This document shows, piece by piece, positions 28,485-38,939 of a stretch of DNA of 64,000 nucleotides. The DNA lies in NCBI GenBank assembly GCA_001942415.1, contig MKJX01000250.1:48392-112391 (forward strand), given 5' to 3'. A model generated the notes under the pieces. That model saw only the letters and a program-made list of their open reading frames with translations. It was not told where the DNA came from and searched no databases. Position numbers and translations under genes: made by a program. This DNA comes from Pseudonocardia sp. CNS-139 (GTDB lineage: Bacteria > Actinomycetota > Actinomycetes > Mycobacteriales > Pseudonocardiaceae). Each line of letters starts with the position of its first letter. Position 1 is the first letter of the stretch.

Positions 28485-29825
28485 ATGGTGGACCGCGAGA
28501 TGCCGCCTCCTTCACCTGCGGACGCCACAGGCGGCCCGGCGTCGCCCACCGCCGAACCGGTGCTCGCGAGGCGCGCCGCCGTCGCCGTCGGGTTGGGAAC
28601 GCTGATCGAGGTCTACGACTTCGCCGTCTACGCGTTCGTCGCCGTGACCATCGCCCCGATCTTCTTCCCGAGCGACGTCCCGGGCGTCTCGATTCTCCTG
28701 ACGTTCGCGGTATTCGGTACGGCATACGTGGTTCGCCCGCTCGGTGGTTGGTTCTTCGGCTGGCTCGGAGACAGCCGAGGCCGCAAGCCGGCGCTCGTCG
28801 CCTCGGTGCTGTTGATGGGGGCGGCGTGCGCTCTCTTCGGCCTGTTGCCGACGTACGAGCAGGTGGGCATCCTGGCGCCGGTCCTGTTGGTCGTCGTCCG
28901 TCTGGTCCAGGGCTTCTCCGTGGGCGGGGAGGTCGGCGGCGGAGCGACCTATGTCGGGGAGTTCGCCCCGGACGGCAAGCGCGGCTGGTTCACGGCGTTG
29001 CTCCCCGCAGGCGCGACGATGGGGTCCGCCGTCGCCGCGGCGGTCGTCGGCCTGATGTCCGTCCTGACCACGGACGAGCAGATGGTGTCGTGGGGCTGGC
29101 GCATCCCGTTCCTGGTGGCGATCCCGCTGGCCTTGCTGTGCCTCCGGGTCCGTTCGCGCCTCGAGGACACGCCCGGATTCGTGGCGGCGGAGAAGAAGTC
29201 GGGGACTGTGCGCAGCCCGCTCCTGACCGTCCTGCGCGAGCGTCCGGGCTCGGTCGTCAGGGTGCTGGCCCTGACGGCCGCCATGAGCGGGGCGGGCTAC
29301 ATCTCGACGTCGTACTTCAACACCTACCTCATCAGCACGCTGGGGTTCGGTCGAACCGAGGTGTTGTGGACATCGGCGGTCAGCATCTTCCTCGGCGCGC
29401 TCACGTATCCGTTCTCCGGGAAGCTGGCGGACCGGCTCGGTCGGAAGCCGACGTTGACGCTGGCGTTCGTCGTGTATCTCGTCATCGCCTGGCCCGGTTT
29501 CGCGCTGCTCGGTGCGACGTCGAGTCTGGTCGTGGTCGCGCTGGTCTTCATCGCCTTCATCGCGGTGAGCGGCACCGTCCAGGCGGCGGCCTTTCCCGTG
29601 TTCACCGAGCTGTTCCCGCTGCGCATCCGCTACACCGGCGTATCGCTCGGGTACAACGTCGGCGTCATCATCGCGGGTGGAATGGCGCCGTACATCGCGG
29701 CCCAGCTCGTCGTGAGCACGGGGAACGCGATGTCGCCCGCGTACTGGGTGATGTTCACCGCGGTTGTCGGCCTGCTCACCGTCCGCACGCTCCGGGAGAC
29801 GGCGCACACGAGTCTGCCCACCTGA
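28485..29825 (+). CDS. MFS transporter, metabolite:H+ symporter (MHS) family
   Basis: The intact 446-residue protein has 12 helices. Helix 1 contains the MHS mark GTLIEVYDFAVYAFVA. The loop motif WLGDSRGRKPALV follows helix 2, RLVQGFSVGGEVGGG is in helix 4, and GKLADRLGRKPTLT is in the second half. MHS proteins import organic acids (alpha-ketoglutarate, shikimate, dicarboxylates, aromatic acids) with protons. ATG at 28485 is preceded by AGGAG; the TTG at 28464 is not. It probably imports the acid degraded by the genes that follow. Confidence 0.85.
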   Translation: MVDREMPPPSPADATGGPASPTAEPVLARRAAVAVGLGTLIEVYDFAVYAFVAVTIAPIFFPSDVPGVSILLTFAVFGTAYVVRPLGGWFFGWLGDSRGRKPALVASVLLMGAACALFGLLPTYEQVGILAPVLLVVVRLVQGFSVGGEVGGGATYVGEFAPDGKRGWFTALLPAGATMGSAVAAAVVGLMSVLTTDEQMVSWGWRIPFLVAIPLALLCLRVRSRLEDTPGFVAAEKKSGTVRSPLLTVLRERPGSVVRVLALTAAMSGAGYISTSYFNTYLISTLGFGRTEVLWTSAVSIFLGALTYPFSGKLADRLGRKPTLTLAFVVYLVIAWPGFALLGATSSLVVVALVFIAFIAVSGTVQAAAFPVFTELFPLRIRYTGVSLGYNVGVIIAGGMAPYIAAQLVVSTGNAMSPAYWVMFTAVVGLLTVRTLRETAHTSLPT

Positions 29826-29829
29826 TTCC

Positions 29830-29893
29830 GTGACCTCCCGGCCGGCGCGCCCTCGACCCCTCTGCACCGGCGAGAAGCCGGCCGGCACGTCAC
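29830..29893 (+). terminator. Long inverted repeat between transporter and cupin genes
   Basis: GTGACCTCCCGGCCGGC (29830-29846) pairs at 15 of 17 positions with the inverted copy at 29877-29893, leaving a 30-base loop. It starts 4 bases after the transporter stop and has no T tract. It could be a rho-independent-like terminator, an attenuator or an mRNA-stability hairpin. Confidence 0.4.
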
Positions 29894-29923
29894 CCGTCTG
29901 CGAGAGAGGAACCGGACGAGCTC

Positions 29924-30792
29924 ATGGAGATCATCGCGACAGCGGCCGTCCCCTGGGAGCCGACGCCCGTGAACACCCGCGGCGGCAGGGTCTCCCGCAA
30001 GTACCTCCGGGAGGGCGAGCTCCTGCCCGGGCTCGGCTTCTACGCGCGGCTCGTGAAGTACCACGAGGGCGACGGGGTCTTCACCGCGCCCCGGCACAAG
30101 CACAACTACGACCAGATCCGGTTCACGATCTCCGGAACGCAGGACTTCGGGCAGGGGCAGGTCTGCAAGGAGAACTGGCCGTCCTTCTTCCCGGAGGGTG
30201 CGCCGTACGGGCCCGAGCGGATCGACGGGGCCGAGGTCATCGTCATCCAGTGGGGCCGCACCTGGGTGAGCCTGCAGGACAACGACCGGGCCGTCGCGGA
30301 GCTGAAGAAGCACGGCACGTTCTCCGGAGGCATCTACACCCGGGTCGACGAGAACGGCGTCCACCACAACACCGACTCCATCGAGGCGATCTGGCAGCAG
30401 GTGCACGGCCGCACGCTCGAGTACCCGCGGCCCCGCTACCCGCAGCCGATCCTCATGGACCCGGCGGCGTTCCCGTGGAGTCCGTGAGCCCGCAGTTCTC
30501 CGTCAAGAACCTCGGGAGCTTCACCGAGCAGGACGTGAACTTCTCGATGGTCCGCTTCGACGCGGACGCAGCCCTCGAGTTCGGCAAGGAGCGAACGCAG
30601 CTGCTGTTCACGCTGGACGGCGACATCGAGGCCGACGGCGAGACGTATCCGGCGCAGACCGCAGTGTGGTCGAGCTTCGGTGAGGCCGACCGCATCACGG
30701 GCCGGACCGGCGCCACCGCGGTCGTCTTCGGCTTTCCGAAGGACGAGACGACCGAGGGCGTCCGGTGCGCCCCCTACCCGGTCCCCGCGTGA
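29924..30792 (+). CDS. Two-domain cupin-like protein, copy A (frameshifted)
   Basis: The restored protein is about 289 residues. The first cupin barrel has FTAPRHKHNYDQIRFTISG (His-x-His and a following Gln as metal ligands, about residues 57-66). After a linker, a second beta-rich half begins FSVKNLGSFTEQDVNFSM. One base is lost near 30486; the stop there (PWSP) is premature compared with the paralogue at 45785. The start context GAGGAACCGG is adequate. It is directly followed by an HpcH/HpaI aldolase gene, and the same two families recur together at 45 kb. The function is unknown; an isomerase or dioxygenase role with the aldolase is possible. Confidence 0.65.
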
Positions 30793-30801
30793 GGCGCGGC
30801 C

Positions 30802-31578
30802 GTGCGTGACAACGGGGTGCGGCGGAGGCTCGCCGAAGGGCGCCCCGCGCTGGGCGTCTCGCTGACCGTCACCGATCCCTTCGTGACGGAGGTCGTGGGC
30901 GCAGCCGGGTTCGACTTCGTACTGATCGACGCCGAGCACGGCCCGATCGCGCTCGACCAGCTCCAGGTCATGCTGATCGCGCTTCGGGGCTCGTCCTCGA
31001 CCGTCTTGGTGCGGGCTGCGGCCAACAACCCCACCTCGGTCAAGCAGATCCTCGACCTCGGGGCCGAGGGGATCGTCGTTCCCGAGGTCTGCGATGCCGC
31101 GGACGCAGCCGCTGCGGTGGCCGCGGCGAAGTACCCACCGCTCGGCATCCGCGGGTTCGGCCCGCGTCGCGCCGCCCGACTCGGGGGCGGCCGCGCCGCC
31201 TACATCGATCGGGCGGACAGCGAGACCGCCGTCATCGTGATGATCGAAAGTGCGTCGGCCGTGGAGAACATCGACGGCATCCTCGCCACGCCCGGGCTGG
31301 ACGGGATTCTCGTCGGGCCGGCCGACCTCGCGGTGTCGATGGGCCATCTCCGGGATCTCGGCAACGGCGAGGTGCAGGACGCGATCGAGCGGGTGGTGCA
31401 GGCCTGCGACCGGCGGGGGTTCCCGTTCGGGATCTACGCCGCCGCCGAGGCCGCCGCCCGCAAGTGGGTGGGACGAGGCGCTCGCCTGGTCACGATCGGC
31501 TCGGACATCCAGTTCGTCGACGCCGGCATCGCACGGACGCTGGCCCTCGCGCGCGAGCTGGGTGCGGAGAACACGTGA
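30802..31578 (+). CDS. HpcH/HpaI-family class II aldolase, copy A
   Basis: The intact 258-residue (beta/alpha)8 enzyme has FDFVLIDAEHGPIALDQLQ (general-base His region), RVRAAANNP-like VRAAANNPTSVKQ, the Arg of GIRGFGPRRAARLG and the metal Glu/Asp in MIESASAVENI and VGPADLAVSMG. These enzymes split 4-hydroxy-2-oxo acids to pyruvate and an aldehyde. The start GTG at 30802 lies 9 bases after the cupin gene. The closest relative in the window is at 44972. Confidence 0.85.
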   Translation: MRDNGVRRRLAEGRPALGVSLTVTDPFVTEVVGAAGFDFVLIDAEHGPIALDQLQVMLIALRGSSSTVLVRAAANNPTSVKQILDLGAEGIVVPEVCDAADAAAAVAAAKYPPLGIRGFGPRRAARLGGGRAAYIDRADSETAVIVMIESASAVENIDGILATPGLDGILVGPADLAVSMGHLRDLGNGEVQDAIERVVQACDRRGFPFGIYAAAEAAARKWVGRGARLVTIGSDIQFVDAGIARTLALARELGAENT

Positions 31579-32050
31579 ACCGGGGCGGGTCCGGACACCG
31601 CTCGCGATCGCGGGCTCGGGCTTCCGGGAGGTCGGCCGGCACCTCGTCGACGGGGCACGGCCGGCCGGCCCGTCGCGCTGGGAGGTCGCACGTGACGTCT
31701 GCGCACCGTCGCTCGCGGGACGGGTCATCGGATCGGCGACGCTGACGCTCGGCTACGCGTTCCAGGGCGTCCATCACGGCCGAGCTCGCCGGCCAGGGCC
31801 CCCGGCCATCTCGTCGTGTCGGGGGAGGCCGCGCTCGGCGTCGACCGGATCCGGGCCGCGCCGGCCGCGGTGGTCGTCATCGCCGTGGCGCTGGGCGCGA
31901 GTCCTTGTCCGCCAGCGATATCCCGTATACGGTTTGCTCGTCGCAGGCCGTGTCGGCCGGCCGCAACGAGGCGAGCCCTGTTGCGGCTTCGGCGAAACTC
32001 GACGCCGGCCAAGAGGCGTTGCGTGCTTGCAGAGCTGAGGAGAATGCCGC
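31579..32050. other. Intergenic region without a convincing gene, containing an operator
   Basis: This 472-bp gap follows the aldolase. Open frames through it are rich in Arg and Pro and lack domain features. It could be the decayed end of a gene, but I cannot name one. The CCGTATACGG operator lies at its right end, in front of the beta-lactamase-fold gene. Confidence 0.4.
31919..31932. promoter_or_regulatory. CCGTATAC operator, site 1
   Basis: The site reads TATCCCGTATACGG, containing the perfect 10-bp palindrome CCGTATACGG (31923-31932), 118 bp before the start of the serine-hydrolase gene. It shares the core CGTATAC with four other intergenic sites in this cluster, which argues for one common regulator. 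Confidence 0.6.
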
Positions 32051-33205
32051 GTGACCGCAAGTATCGAGGTTCGGCTGCAGAACGCGTTGGACGTCGCGCT
32101 CGAGCGTGGTGAGCGAGGCGTCCAGATCGCCGTCTTCATCGGCGGCGAGCTGGTGCTGCAGGGAGCCGCGGGCACGGCCGACGACCTCGGGACCGCCGTC
32201 ACGCACGACACGCTCTTCCCGATCTTCTCGGTGACCAAGGGGCTGTCCGCCACCGCACTGCACATCCAGGTCGAGCGGGGCCTCGTCGACCTCGACGAGC
32301 CGGTCGCGCGCTACTGGCCCGAGTTCGCGGCCGAGGGAAAGGGGAACATCCGGGTCCGCGACGTCCTCGTGCAGCAGTCGGGAGTGCCCCAGATGCCGCC
32401 CGGCACGACGCCCGAGCTGCTCGGTGACTGGGACTGGTGCGTGACCGGGCTGGCGCGGCTGAAGCCGTTGTTCCCACCGGGAAAGAGCTCGTACGCCTCG
32501 ATCAGCTACGGATGGCAGCTGGGCGAGATCGTCCGGCGCACCGACGTCAAGGGCCGGTCGTTCGCCGACTTCGTGACCGAGGAGATCTTCGAACCGCTGG
32601 GCGTCGAGGACTACCACCTCGGCATGGGGGGCGAGAACCACGACCGGGTCGCCCAGCTCTACACCGCCGGGAACCTCCGCCCGCGGCCCAGCGAGTACCG
32701 CGAGCTGGCGATGCCCACGACCATCACACCCGGCCCGATCTGGAACGATCCCGTCTTCTACGACGCGGTCGTGCCCGGTGCCGGCGGAATCGCCAGCGCG
32801 ACCGGGGTGGCGCGGTTCTTCAGCCTCCTCGCCAACCGCGGCCGGCTCGGCGACGTCCGGCTCCTCGCCGAGGACCGGGTGATGTCGTTCACCGAGCCGC
32901 GACCCCGGTCGGACGAGTACGACGAGGTGCTGGGTCAGGTTCCCTGGATCGGGTGCGGTGGCTACTGGCTGGGCGGGCCGACGCCGCCGGCGGAGCCCGT
33001 CATCGGGACGAACCCGCACATCCTGGCGAGCAACGGATCGGGTGGCTCGATCGGCTGGGCCGACCCCGACTCGACGCTGGCGGTCGCCATCTGCCACAAC
33101 CGGATGTTCCGGATCAACCCACCTCTCCCGCCCGAGGAGCATCCCTTCACCGCGCTCGGTGAGCTGGCGCGAAGTCTGGTGGGCGAGCGGAGTCTCGTGG
33201 AGTAG
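32051..33205 (+). CDS. Beta-lactamase-fold serine hydrolase/esterase
   Basis: The 384-residue protein has no signal peptide. The nucleophile motif is SVTK (Ser60, Lys63) in LFPIFSVTKGLSATAL, with the conserved Tyr in SYASISYGWQLGE and a late glycine-rich LASNGSGGSIGW that replaces the KTG motif. This pattern is that of class C-like esterases (EstB type) rather than a secreted beta-lactamase. It may hydrolyse an ester or lactone intermediate in the cytoplasm. GTG at 32051 follows AGGAG by 8 bases. An operator of the shared CGTATAC type precedes it. Confidence 0.8.
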   Translation: MTASIEVRLQNALDVALERGERGVQIAVFIGGELVLQGAAGTADDLGTAVTHDTLFPIFSVTKGLSATALHIQVERGLVDLDEPVARYWPEFAAEGKGNIRVRDVLVQQSGVPQMPPGTTPELLGDWDWCVTGLARLKPLFPPGKSSYASISYGWQLGEIVRRTDVKGRSFADFVTEEIFEPLGVEDYHLGMGGENHDRVAQLYTAGNLRPRPSEYRELAMPTTITPGPIWNDPVFYDAVVPGAGGIASATGVARFFSLLANRGRLGDVRLLAEDRVMSFTEPRPRSDEYDEVLGQVPWIGCGGYWLGGPTPPAEPVIGTNPHILASNGSGGSIGWADPDSTLAVAICHNRMFRINPPLPPEEHPFTALGELARSLVGERSLVE

Positions 33206-33274
33206 AGGCCGGCGCGCCGCACCGAGGAACCGCGCGGGCCTGCTCATCGACGTTCGAGAAGAGGTTGTTCTGCA

Positions 33275-36200
33275 ATGGCCACACCCAAGGGCCACCAGCG
33301 CGTCGCCGCGCTCGACGCCCTCGACTGCACCTCGGGGCGGGCGTACCTCACCGGGTCCGACGTCCTCATGCGGCTGCCGGTGATCCAGCGCAGACTCGAC
33401 GCAGAGATGGGCCTGCACACCGCCGGGTACGTCTCCGGGTACCCGGGCTCCCCGCTCAGCGGCCTGGACTCCCTGCTGCGGCGGGAGCGGTCGCGCCTGT
33501 CGGAGCTCGGGGTGGAGTTCGAGCCGGCCATCAACGAGGACCTCGCGGCAACCGCCCTGTGGGGCACGCAGAACCTGGGTCTGGGCGACAATCCCACCGC
33601 CTACCAGGCGTCTTCGGCATGTGGTATGGCAAGGGGCCCGGCGTCGAGCGCTCGACGGACGCGATGCGCACGGCGAGCTACTTCGGCACCTCCCGGCACG
33701 GCGGCGTCCTGGCCCTCGCCGGCGACGACCACGAGGCACGCAGCACGGTCACGGCGCAGCAGAGCGAGACGCTCTTCATGCACATGGGGATGCCGATCCT
33801 GAGCCCGGCGACCCTCCAGGAGTTCCTGACGTTCGGGCTGACCGGCTGGGCGCTGTCGCGGCACAGCAAGCTCTGGGTCGGCATGATCGCGCTGAACGAC
33901 CTGGTGGACGCGGCCGGCACGGTCGACCTCGGGCGGCTGCCGGCCATCACCAGCCCCGGCGAGGGGGCACCGCCGATCCAGCTCGGCAAGAAGCTGCTCG
34001 ACGTCGAGCACGACGTCCGGTACCTGCGCATGCCTGCGGTCCAGGAGTTCGCGCGGCGCAACACACTCGACCGGATCGCGCTCGGCGGCGAGCGGCGGCG
34101 GTACGGGATCGCGGTGGGCGGCAAGGCGTACCTGGACGTGCTCGACGCGCTTGCCAGGGTGGGGTTGACGGAGGAGAGCGCGGCGGCCGCCGGCATCACG
34201 ATCTACAAGCTCGGGATGGTGTGGCCGATCGAGGAGCAGGGCGCGGTCGAGTTCCTCCGCGGCCTGGACGAGGTGCTGGTCGTCGAGCCGAAGCACCCGC
34301 TGATCGAGGACCAGCTCAACCGCCTGTGCAACCGGCTGCCCGGCCCCGAGCGGCCGTTGGTCGTCGGCAAGACCGATGAGCGTGGCGACCGGCTGGTTCC
34401 CGAGGTCGGCGGCCTGAACGCGCCGATCGTCGCCGCGGCGCTGCGCAAGCGCCTCGGGCGGTTCGGCATCGAGCTGACCCGGCCGGCCGCGCCGGCGGTG
34501 GGCCTGCGCACCCTCAGCCTGACGCCCGTCAGCGGCGGGCTGGTGCGGGCGGCCGGCTTCTGCTCCGGGTGTCCGCACAACACCTCGACGCGGGTGCCGA
34601 AGGGCACATGAACCTCGGCGGCACCGGCTGTCACGCGATGGCCGCGATGCGCACGATGGAGGGGCGTGAGACCGCGATCCTGCACCACATGGGCGGCGAG
34701 GGCGCCATGTGGATCGGGATGTCGAGGTTCGCCGAGCGTGACCACATGTTCCAGAACATCGGTGACGGGACGTTCTCCCACTCCGGCTCCATGGCGGTGC
34801 GAGCCGCCGTCGCCGCGAACGTCAACATCACGTTCAAGGTGCTGGTCAACGGCTTCATCTCGATGACGGGCGGCCAGGAGATCCCCGGTCAGCTCGACAC
34901 GGTCGGAATCTGCCGGGACGTCCTCGCCGAGGGCGCGCGGAAGGTCGTCGTGGTCACCGAGGACCCGCGTCGGGTCCGCAGGCACGGCACCCTGCCGCGC
35001 GGCGTCCGCGTCGAGCACCGCAAGAAGCTCCTGCAGGTCCAGACCGAGCTCGCGAAGCCCCCGGCGTCACGGTCCTGATCTACGACCAGGAGTGCGCCGC
35101 CGAGCTGCGGCGGCTGCGCAAGCGGGGGAAGGCGGCCGACCCCGACAAGCGCACCTACATCAACACCGACGTCTGCGAGGGCTGCGGCGACTGCAACGCG
35201 GTCTCCAACTGCATCTCGGTCGAGCCGGTCGAGACCCCGCCCCGGGCGCAAACGCAGGATCGACCAGTCGTCGTGCAACAAGGACTTCAGCTGCGTCGAC
35301 GGGTACTGCCCGAGCTTCGTCACGCTCTACGGTGCGTCCCCGCGCGTGCGCACGCTGAGCTCCACGGGCTCGCTCGACGCGCTGCCCTCCGTGCCCGAGC
35401 CCCCGCGGGCCGCGGAGACCGGCGGCACCTACGACATCGTCGTCGGCGGCATCGGCGGCAGCGGCGTGCTGACGATCGGCGCGATCGTCGGACGTGCGGC
35501 CTACATCGAGGACAAGTTCGTGTCCGTGCTCAACGAGACGGGGATGGCGCAGAAGAACGGCAGCGTCGAGAGCCACGTCCGGATCAGCTCGGCGAACGAC
35601 GCGCAGCTCGCGCCGCGCATCGGGCCCGGCAACGCGGACCTGGTCATCGGCGGCGACATCGTCGTCGCGTCCGCCCGGCCGACGCTCGCGCTCTACGATC
35701 CGGAGACGACAACCGCGGTCGTGAACCGCGAGGTCAAGCCGACGGTCGCGTTCGCCGAGCAGCCGGATCTCGACCTGGCGGACGAGAACATGATCCTCAC
35801 GCTCAAGGAGGCGACGCACGGTCGCCTCGAGCTGGTGGACGCCAACGAGCTGGCGGTCGCCGCGCTCGGTGACGAGATCTACTCCAACGTCATCCTGATC
35901 GGCTTCGCTGCGCAGAAGGGCCTGCTGCCGGTGGGCGTGGAGGCCCTGCAGGCCGCGATCGAGCAGAACGGCGTGAGCGTGCGCAAGAACCTCGACGCGC
36001 TGCATCTGGGCCGGCTCGTGGCGGTGGGCGACACGTCGGTGTGGGCCCTGCTCGCCGAGGTCGCCGGGTCCGGCGAGGCCGGCGACCCCGCGGACGAGAC
36101 GGTCGAGGGCATCGTCCGCGACCGCGTCGAGCGGCTCGTGGCCTACCAGGACCGTGCGTACGCCGACCGCTACCGCGTGCTGGTGGAGCGGGTACGGGCC

Positions 36201-36749
36201 GCCGACCGGGCGGCGGGGCACCCCGACGGCGAGCTGTCGGCGGCCGTCGCCCGGTACCTCTTCAAACTGATGGCGTACAAGGACGAGTACGAGGTCGCGC
36301 GGATGTACACCGACCCGGAGTTCACGCGTCGGCTGCGCCGCGAGTTCGAGGGCGACTTCCGGATCAAGGTCAACCTCGCGCCGCAGGTACTCAACAACCG
36401 TGACGCACTGACCGGCCGCGCCCGCAAGTGGGAGCTGCCGCTCGCGCTGGTGGCGCCGGCGTTCGCGCTGCTGGCCCCGCTCAGGCGGGTCCGCGGCACG
36501 TGGCTGGACGTGTTCGGCCGCACGGCACACCGCCGCGCCGAACGGCAGCGTGTCGAGGAGTACGAGCGCACGGTCGCCGAGCTGATCGACGGGCTCGACG
36601 AGCAGCGCTACGAGCTCGCGGTGAAGATCGCGTCGATTCCGGAGCTCGTCCGCGGCTACGACTCGGTGAAGGACGAGTCGGCGGCGCGGGCGCGCGAGAC
36701 CGAACGGTCCTACGTCGACGCGTTCCGTGCGATCTCACGAGCCGGGTGA
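33275..36749 (+). CDS. Fused indolepyruvate-type 2-oxoacid:ferredoxin oxidoreductase (four frameshifts)
   Basis: The restored protein is about 1158 residues. The order is an N-terminal ThDP/pyrimidine-binding domain (TAGYVSGYPGSPLSGLDSL, EPAINEDLAATALWGTQN), a ThDP pyrophosphate domain (LGGTGCHAMAAM, HMGGEGAMWIG), a 4Fe-4S segment (DVCEGCGDCNAVSNC), a gamma domain (IVVGGIGGSGVLTIGAIVGR) and a C-terminal extension. Enzymes of this type convert aryl- or branched-chain 2-oxo acids plus CoA to acyl-CoA, CO2 and reduced ferredoxin. Frames shift near 33607, 34605, 35067 and 35250. In the cluster it could decarboxylate the 2-oxo acid made by the FMN dehydrogenase at 38940 and also supply reduced ferredoxin (inference). 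Confidence 0.85.
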
Positions 36750-36802
36750 CGTGATCGCACACGGCGCGTGCCCGCAACGCATGACGAGAGAAAGGCTCGG
36801 TC

Positions 36803-38022
36803 ATGGCCGACACTGATGTTCAGGCCCTCGTCGACGTCGACGGAAGGTGTCCGTACGGGTACTACGCCACCGCGCGCGATCGCGGTGCGGTGGCCTACGA
36901 GGCGAAGACCGGCTACTGGGTGGCGGCGACGTACTCCTCGGTCTCCAACGTGCTGACCGACGAGGTGACGTTCCCGCGGCTGAGTCCGGAGGAGATCGTG
37001 TCCGATCCCCGCTACGTCCGGACCGTCTCGACCCCGTCGTTCCTCACCGGCGAGGCACGCCTCGCACACCACCGGTGGTGGCTGGAGATCTTCAACCCGC
37101 GCGCGCTGCGGCAGTACCGGGGCGGGCTGGTGACCGAGGTCGTGCAGGCGATGCTCGACCGGTTCGCCGACCGCGGGTCGGCCGACCTGGTCCACGAGTA
37201 CGCCGAGCCGCTGGCCGACCGGATGATCGCCGGCGTGCTGGGCCTGCCGTGGCGCGACGACGACTGGATGGCCGAGCTGCGGCGCAACTTCAACCTCGTC
37301 GAGCGGTACAAGGCCTCGATCTACCTCAAGCCCGAGGAGTCCCGGCCGTTCGCCGAGGACGCGCTCGCCGGCACGTACCGGATCGACGACCTGCTCCGCC
37401 CGTTCATGGAGCAGCGCAAGCAGCAGCCGGACGACTCGGTGATGAGCCGCGCCATCCACGACGATGCGATGGCCGGGTGGGACGACGAGCAGCTCTACGG
37501 GCTCGTCCGGACGTTCTTCACCGGCGGCAGCGGGACCACGAGCGTGCAGCTCGTCAACGCGATCCACCTGATGCTGACCACCGAGGGGATGACCGAGGCC
37601 GTCGCCCGCGGCGACGACAAGCTCACCGCCCGGTTCGTGGAGGAGGCCCTGCGCCTGGTGCCGACCAACCACTTCCGGACCCGGGTGGTGGCCGCGGACA
37701 CCGGTTCGACGGCGCCGACCTGCGCGAGGGCCAGACCATCGCGGCCGTGATCGCCTCCGGGAACCGGGACGAGGCTCGCTACGAGCGCCCGGACGTCGTC
37801 GACCTCGAGCGGCCGAACCCACGCCAGCACCTCACGTTCAGCGTCGGGATCGGTGCCTGTGTCGGCTCGGGCCTCGCGAGGCTGGTGCTCCAGGAGGCCG
37901 TCGGGCAGCTGGTGGCGCGGCTGGGCGGCCTGCGGCTCGACCCGGCCGCCGGCACACCCGAGCTGGGCGGCTCGATGTTCCGCCAGTACTCGCCGTTGAA
38001 CGTCCTGTTCGACGCCGCGTGA
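36803..38022 (+). CDS. Cytochrome P450, copy 1 (frameshifted)
   Basis: The restored protein is about 406 residues. The I-helix oxygen-binding stretch is FFTGGSGTTSVQLVN, the K-helix ExxR is in VEEALRLVPTNHF, and the heme ligand loop is FSVGIGACVGSGLARLV. One base is missing near 37700, between the K helix and the heme loop. It is a soluble class-I bacterial P450 that needs a ferredoxin, likely the one at 50512. ATG at 36803 follows AGAAAGG. It lies between the ferredoxin oxidoreductase and an SDR gene. Confidence 0.85.
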
Positions 38023-38035
38023 TCAGAGACAGCCG
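38019..38035. repeat. 17-bp direct repeat, copy 1 (copy 2 at 61392-61408)
   Basis: GTGATCAGAGACAGCCG occurs here, overlapping the P450 stop codon, and identically at 61392-61408, upstream of the MFS gene. Neither copy is part of a larger alignable repeat. It may be a chance or recombination relic. Confidence 0.35.
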
Positions 38036-38083
38036 GTCGGCCGGCCGGGCCGTCCGTACCCGGCCGGCTCCGGGAGAAGGAAG

Positions 38084-38920
38084 ATGATGATGGGACGCAT
38101 GACGGACAAGGTCGCCCTGGTGACGGGCGGTGCCTCCGGGCTGGGCGCGGAGACGTGCATCCTGTTCGCCGAGGAGGGTGCGAGCGTCGTCGTGGCCGAC
38201 GTGAACGACGGCCGCGGCGCCGACGTCGTGAAGGCGATCGAGGACAAGGGCGGGCGCGCGACCTACCAGCACACCGACGTGACGCGCGGCGCCGACATCG
38301 AGGCGGCCGTCGCGCACGCCGAGGCCACGTTCGGCAAGCTCGACGTGGTCGTGGCGAACGCCGGGATCGGCGGCGCGGCATCCCGCCGCCGGCTCGAGGA
38401 CCTGACCGAGGAGCAGTTCGACGAGGTCATCCAGGTCAACCTGAGCGGTGTGTGGCGGACGTTCAAGTACGCGGCCCCGGCGTTGCGGCGGGCCGGAGGC
38501 GGGGCGATGACCTCGACCGCGTCGGTGGCCGGGCTGTCGATCCTCGGTGGGACCACGCTCGGCGGCTACACCGCTTCCAAGCACGGGGCGGTGGGCCTCA
38601 CCAAGTTCGTCGCCGCGGAGCTCGCCCCGGACAACATCCGGGTCAACTGCGTCTGCCCGGGCCGGATGCTGACCAACATCGACGAGAGCTACCACTGGAC
38701 CGACGAGGAGCTCGCGGCCGCGCGCACCCGCCGTGGGGGGATCGAGTCCGCCGGCGGGATGCGCACGATGGCCCATCCGCGCGAGGTCGCCTACCTGCAC
38801 CTGTTCTTCTGCTGTGACGAGTCGTCCTTCGTCACGGGCCAGGCGATCGAGGCCGACGGCGGGCTGAACCTGTTCATGAACAAGACAGGCCTGGTCACGG
38901 AGACCCCGGCCGACAGCTGA
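38084..38920 (+). CDS. Short-chain dehydrogenase/reductase (SDR), cluster copy 1
   Basis: The intact 278-residue protein has the NAD motif VTGGASGLGAE, Asp in VVVADVND (NAD preference), VVANAGIGG, the catalytic Ser in TSTASVAGLS and the YTASK Tyr/Lys pair. It should oxidise a secondary alcohol made by one of the P450s to a ketone. A purine-rich GAAGGAAG precedes three consecutive ATG codons; the later ATG at 38099 (MTDKVALV) also fits the fold. Confidence 0.85.
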   Translation: MMMGRMTDKVALVTGGASGLGAETCILFAEEGASVVVADVNDGRGADVVKAIEDKGGRATYQHTDVTRGADIEAAVAHAEATFGKLDVVVANAGIGGAASRRRLEDLTEEQFDEVIQVNLSGVWRTFKYAAPALRRAGGGAMTSTASVAGLSILGGTTLGGYTASKHGAVGLTKFVAAELAPDNIRVNCVCPGRMLTNIDESYHWTDEELAAARTRRGGIESAGGMRTMAHPREVAYLHLFFCCDESSFVTGQAIEADGGLNLFMNKTGLVTETPADS

Positions 38921-38939
38921 CCGGCCCGAACCGGAGCGA

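Noticed and set aside
30470..30500. True truncation of cupin copy A at the stop after PWSP
   Set aside because: The next frame continues with sequence matching the second half of cupin copy B, so an indel is the better explanation.
31877..33739. A 620-codon minus-strand open frame opposite the serine hydrolase
   Set aside because: Shadow of the plus-strand gene, which has SVTK and other family motifs; no motif on the antisense product.
38084..38099. Triple ATG as a regulatory slippery start
   Set aside because: Tandem start codons are common by chance, and either gives a normal SDR N-terminus.
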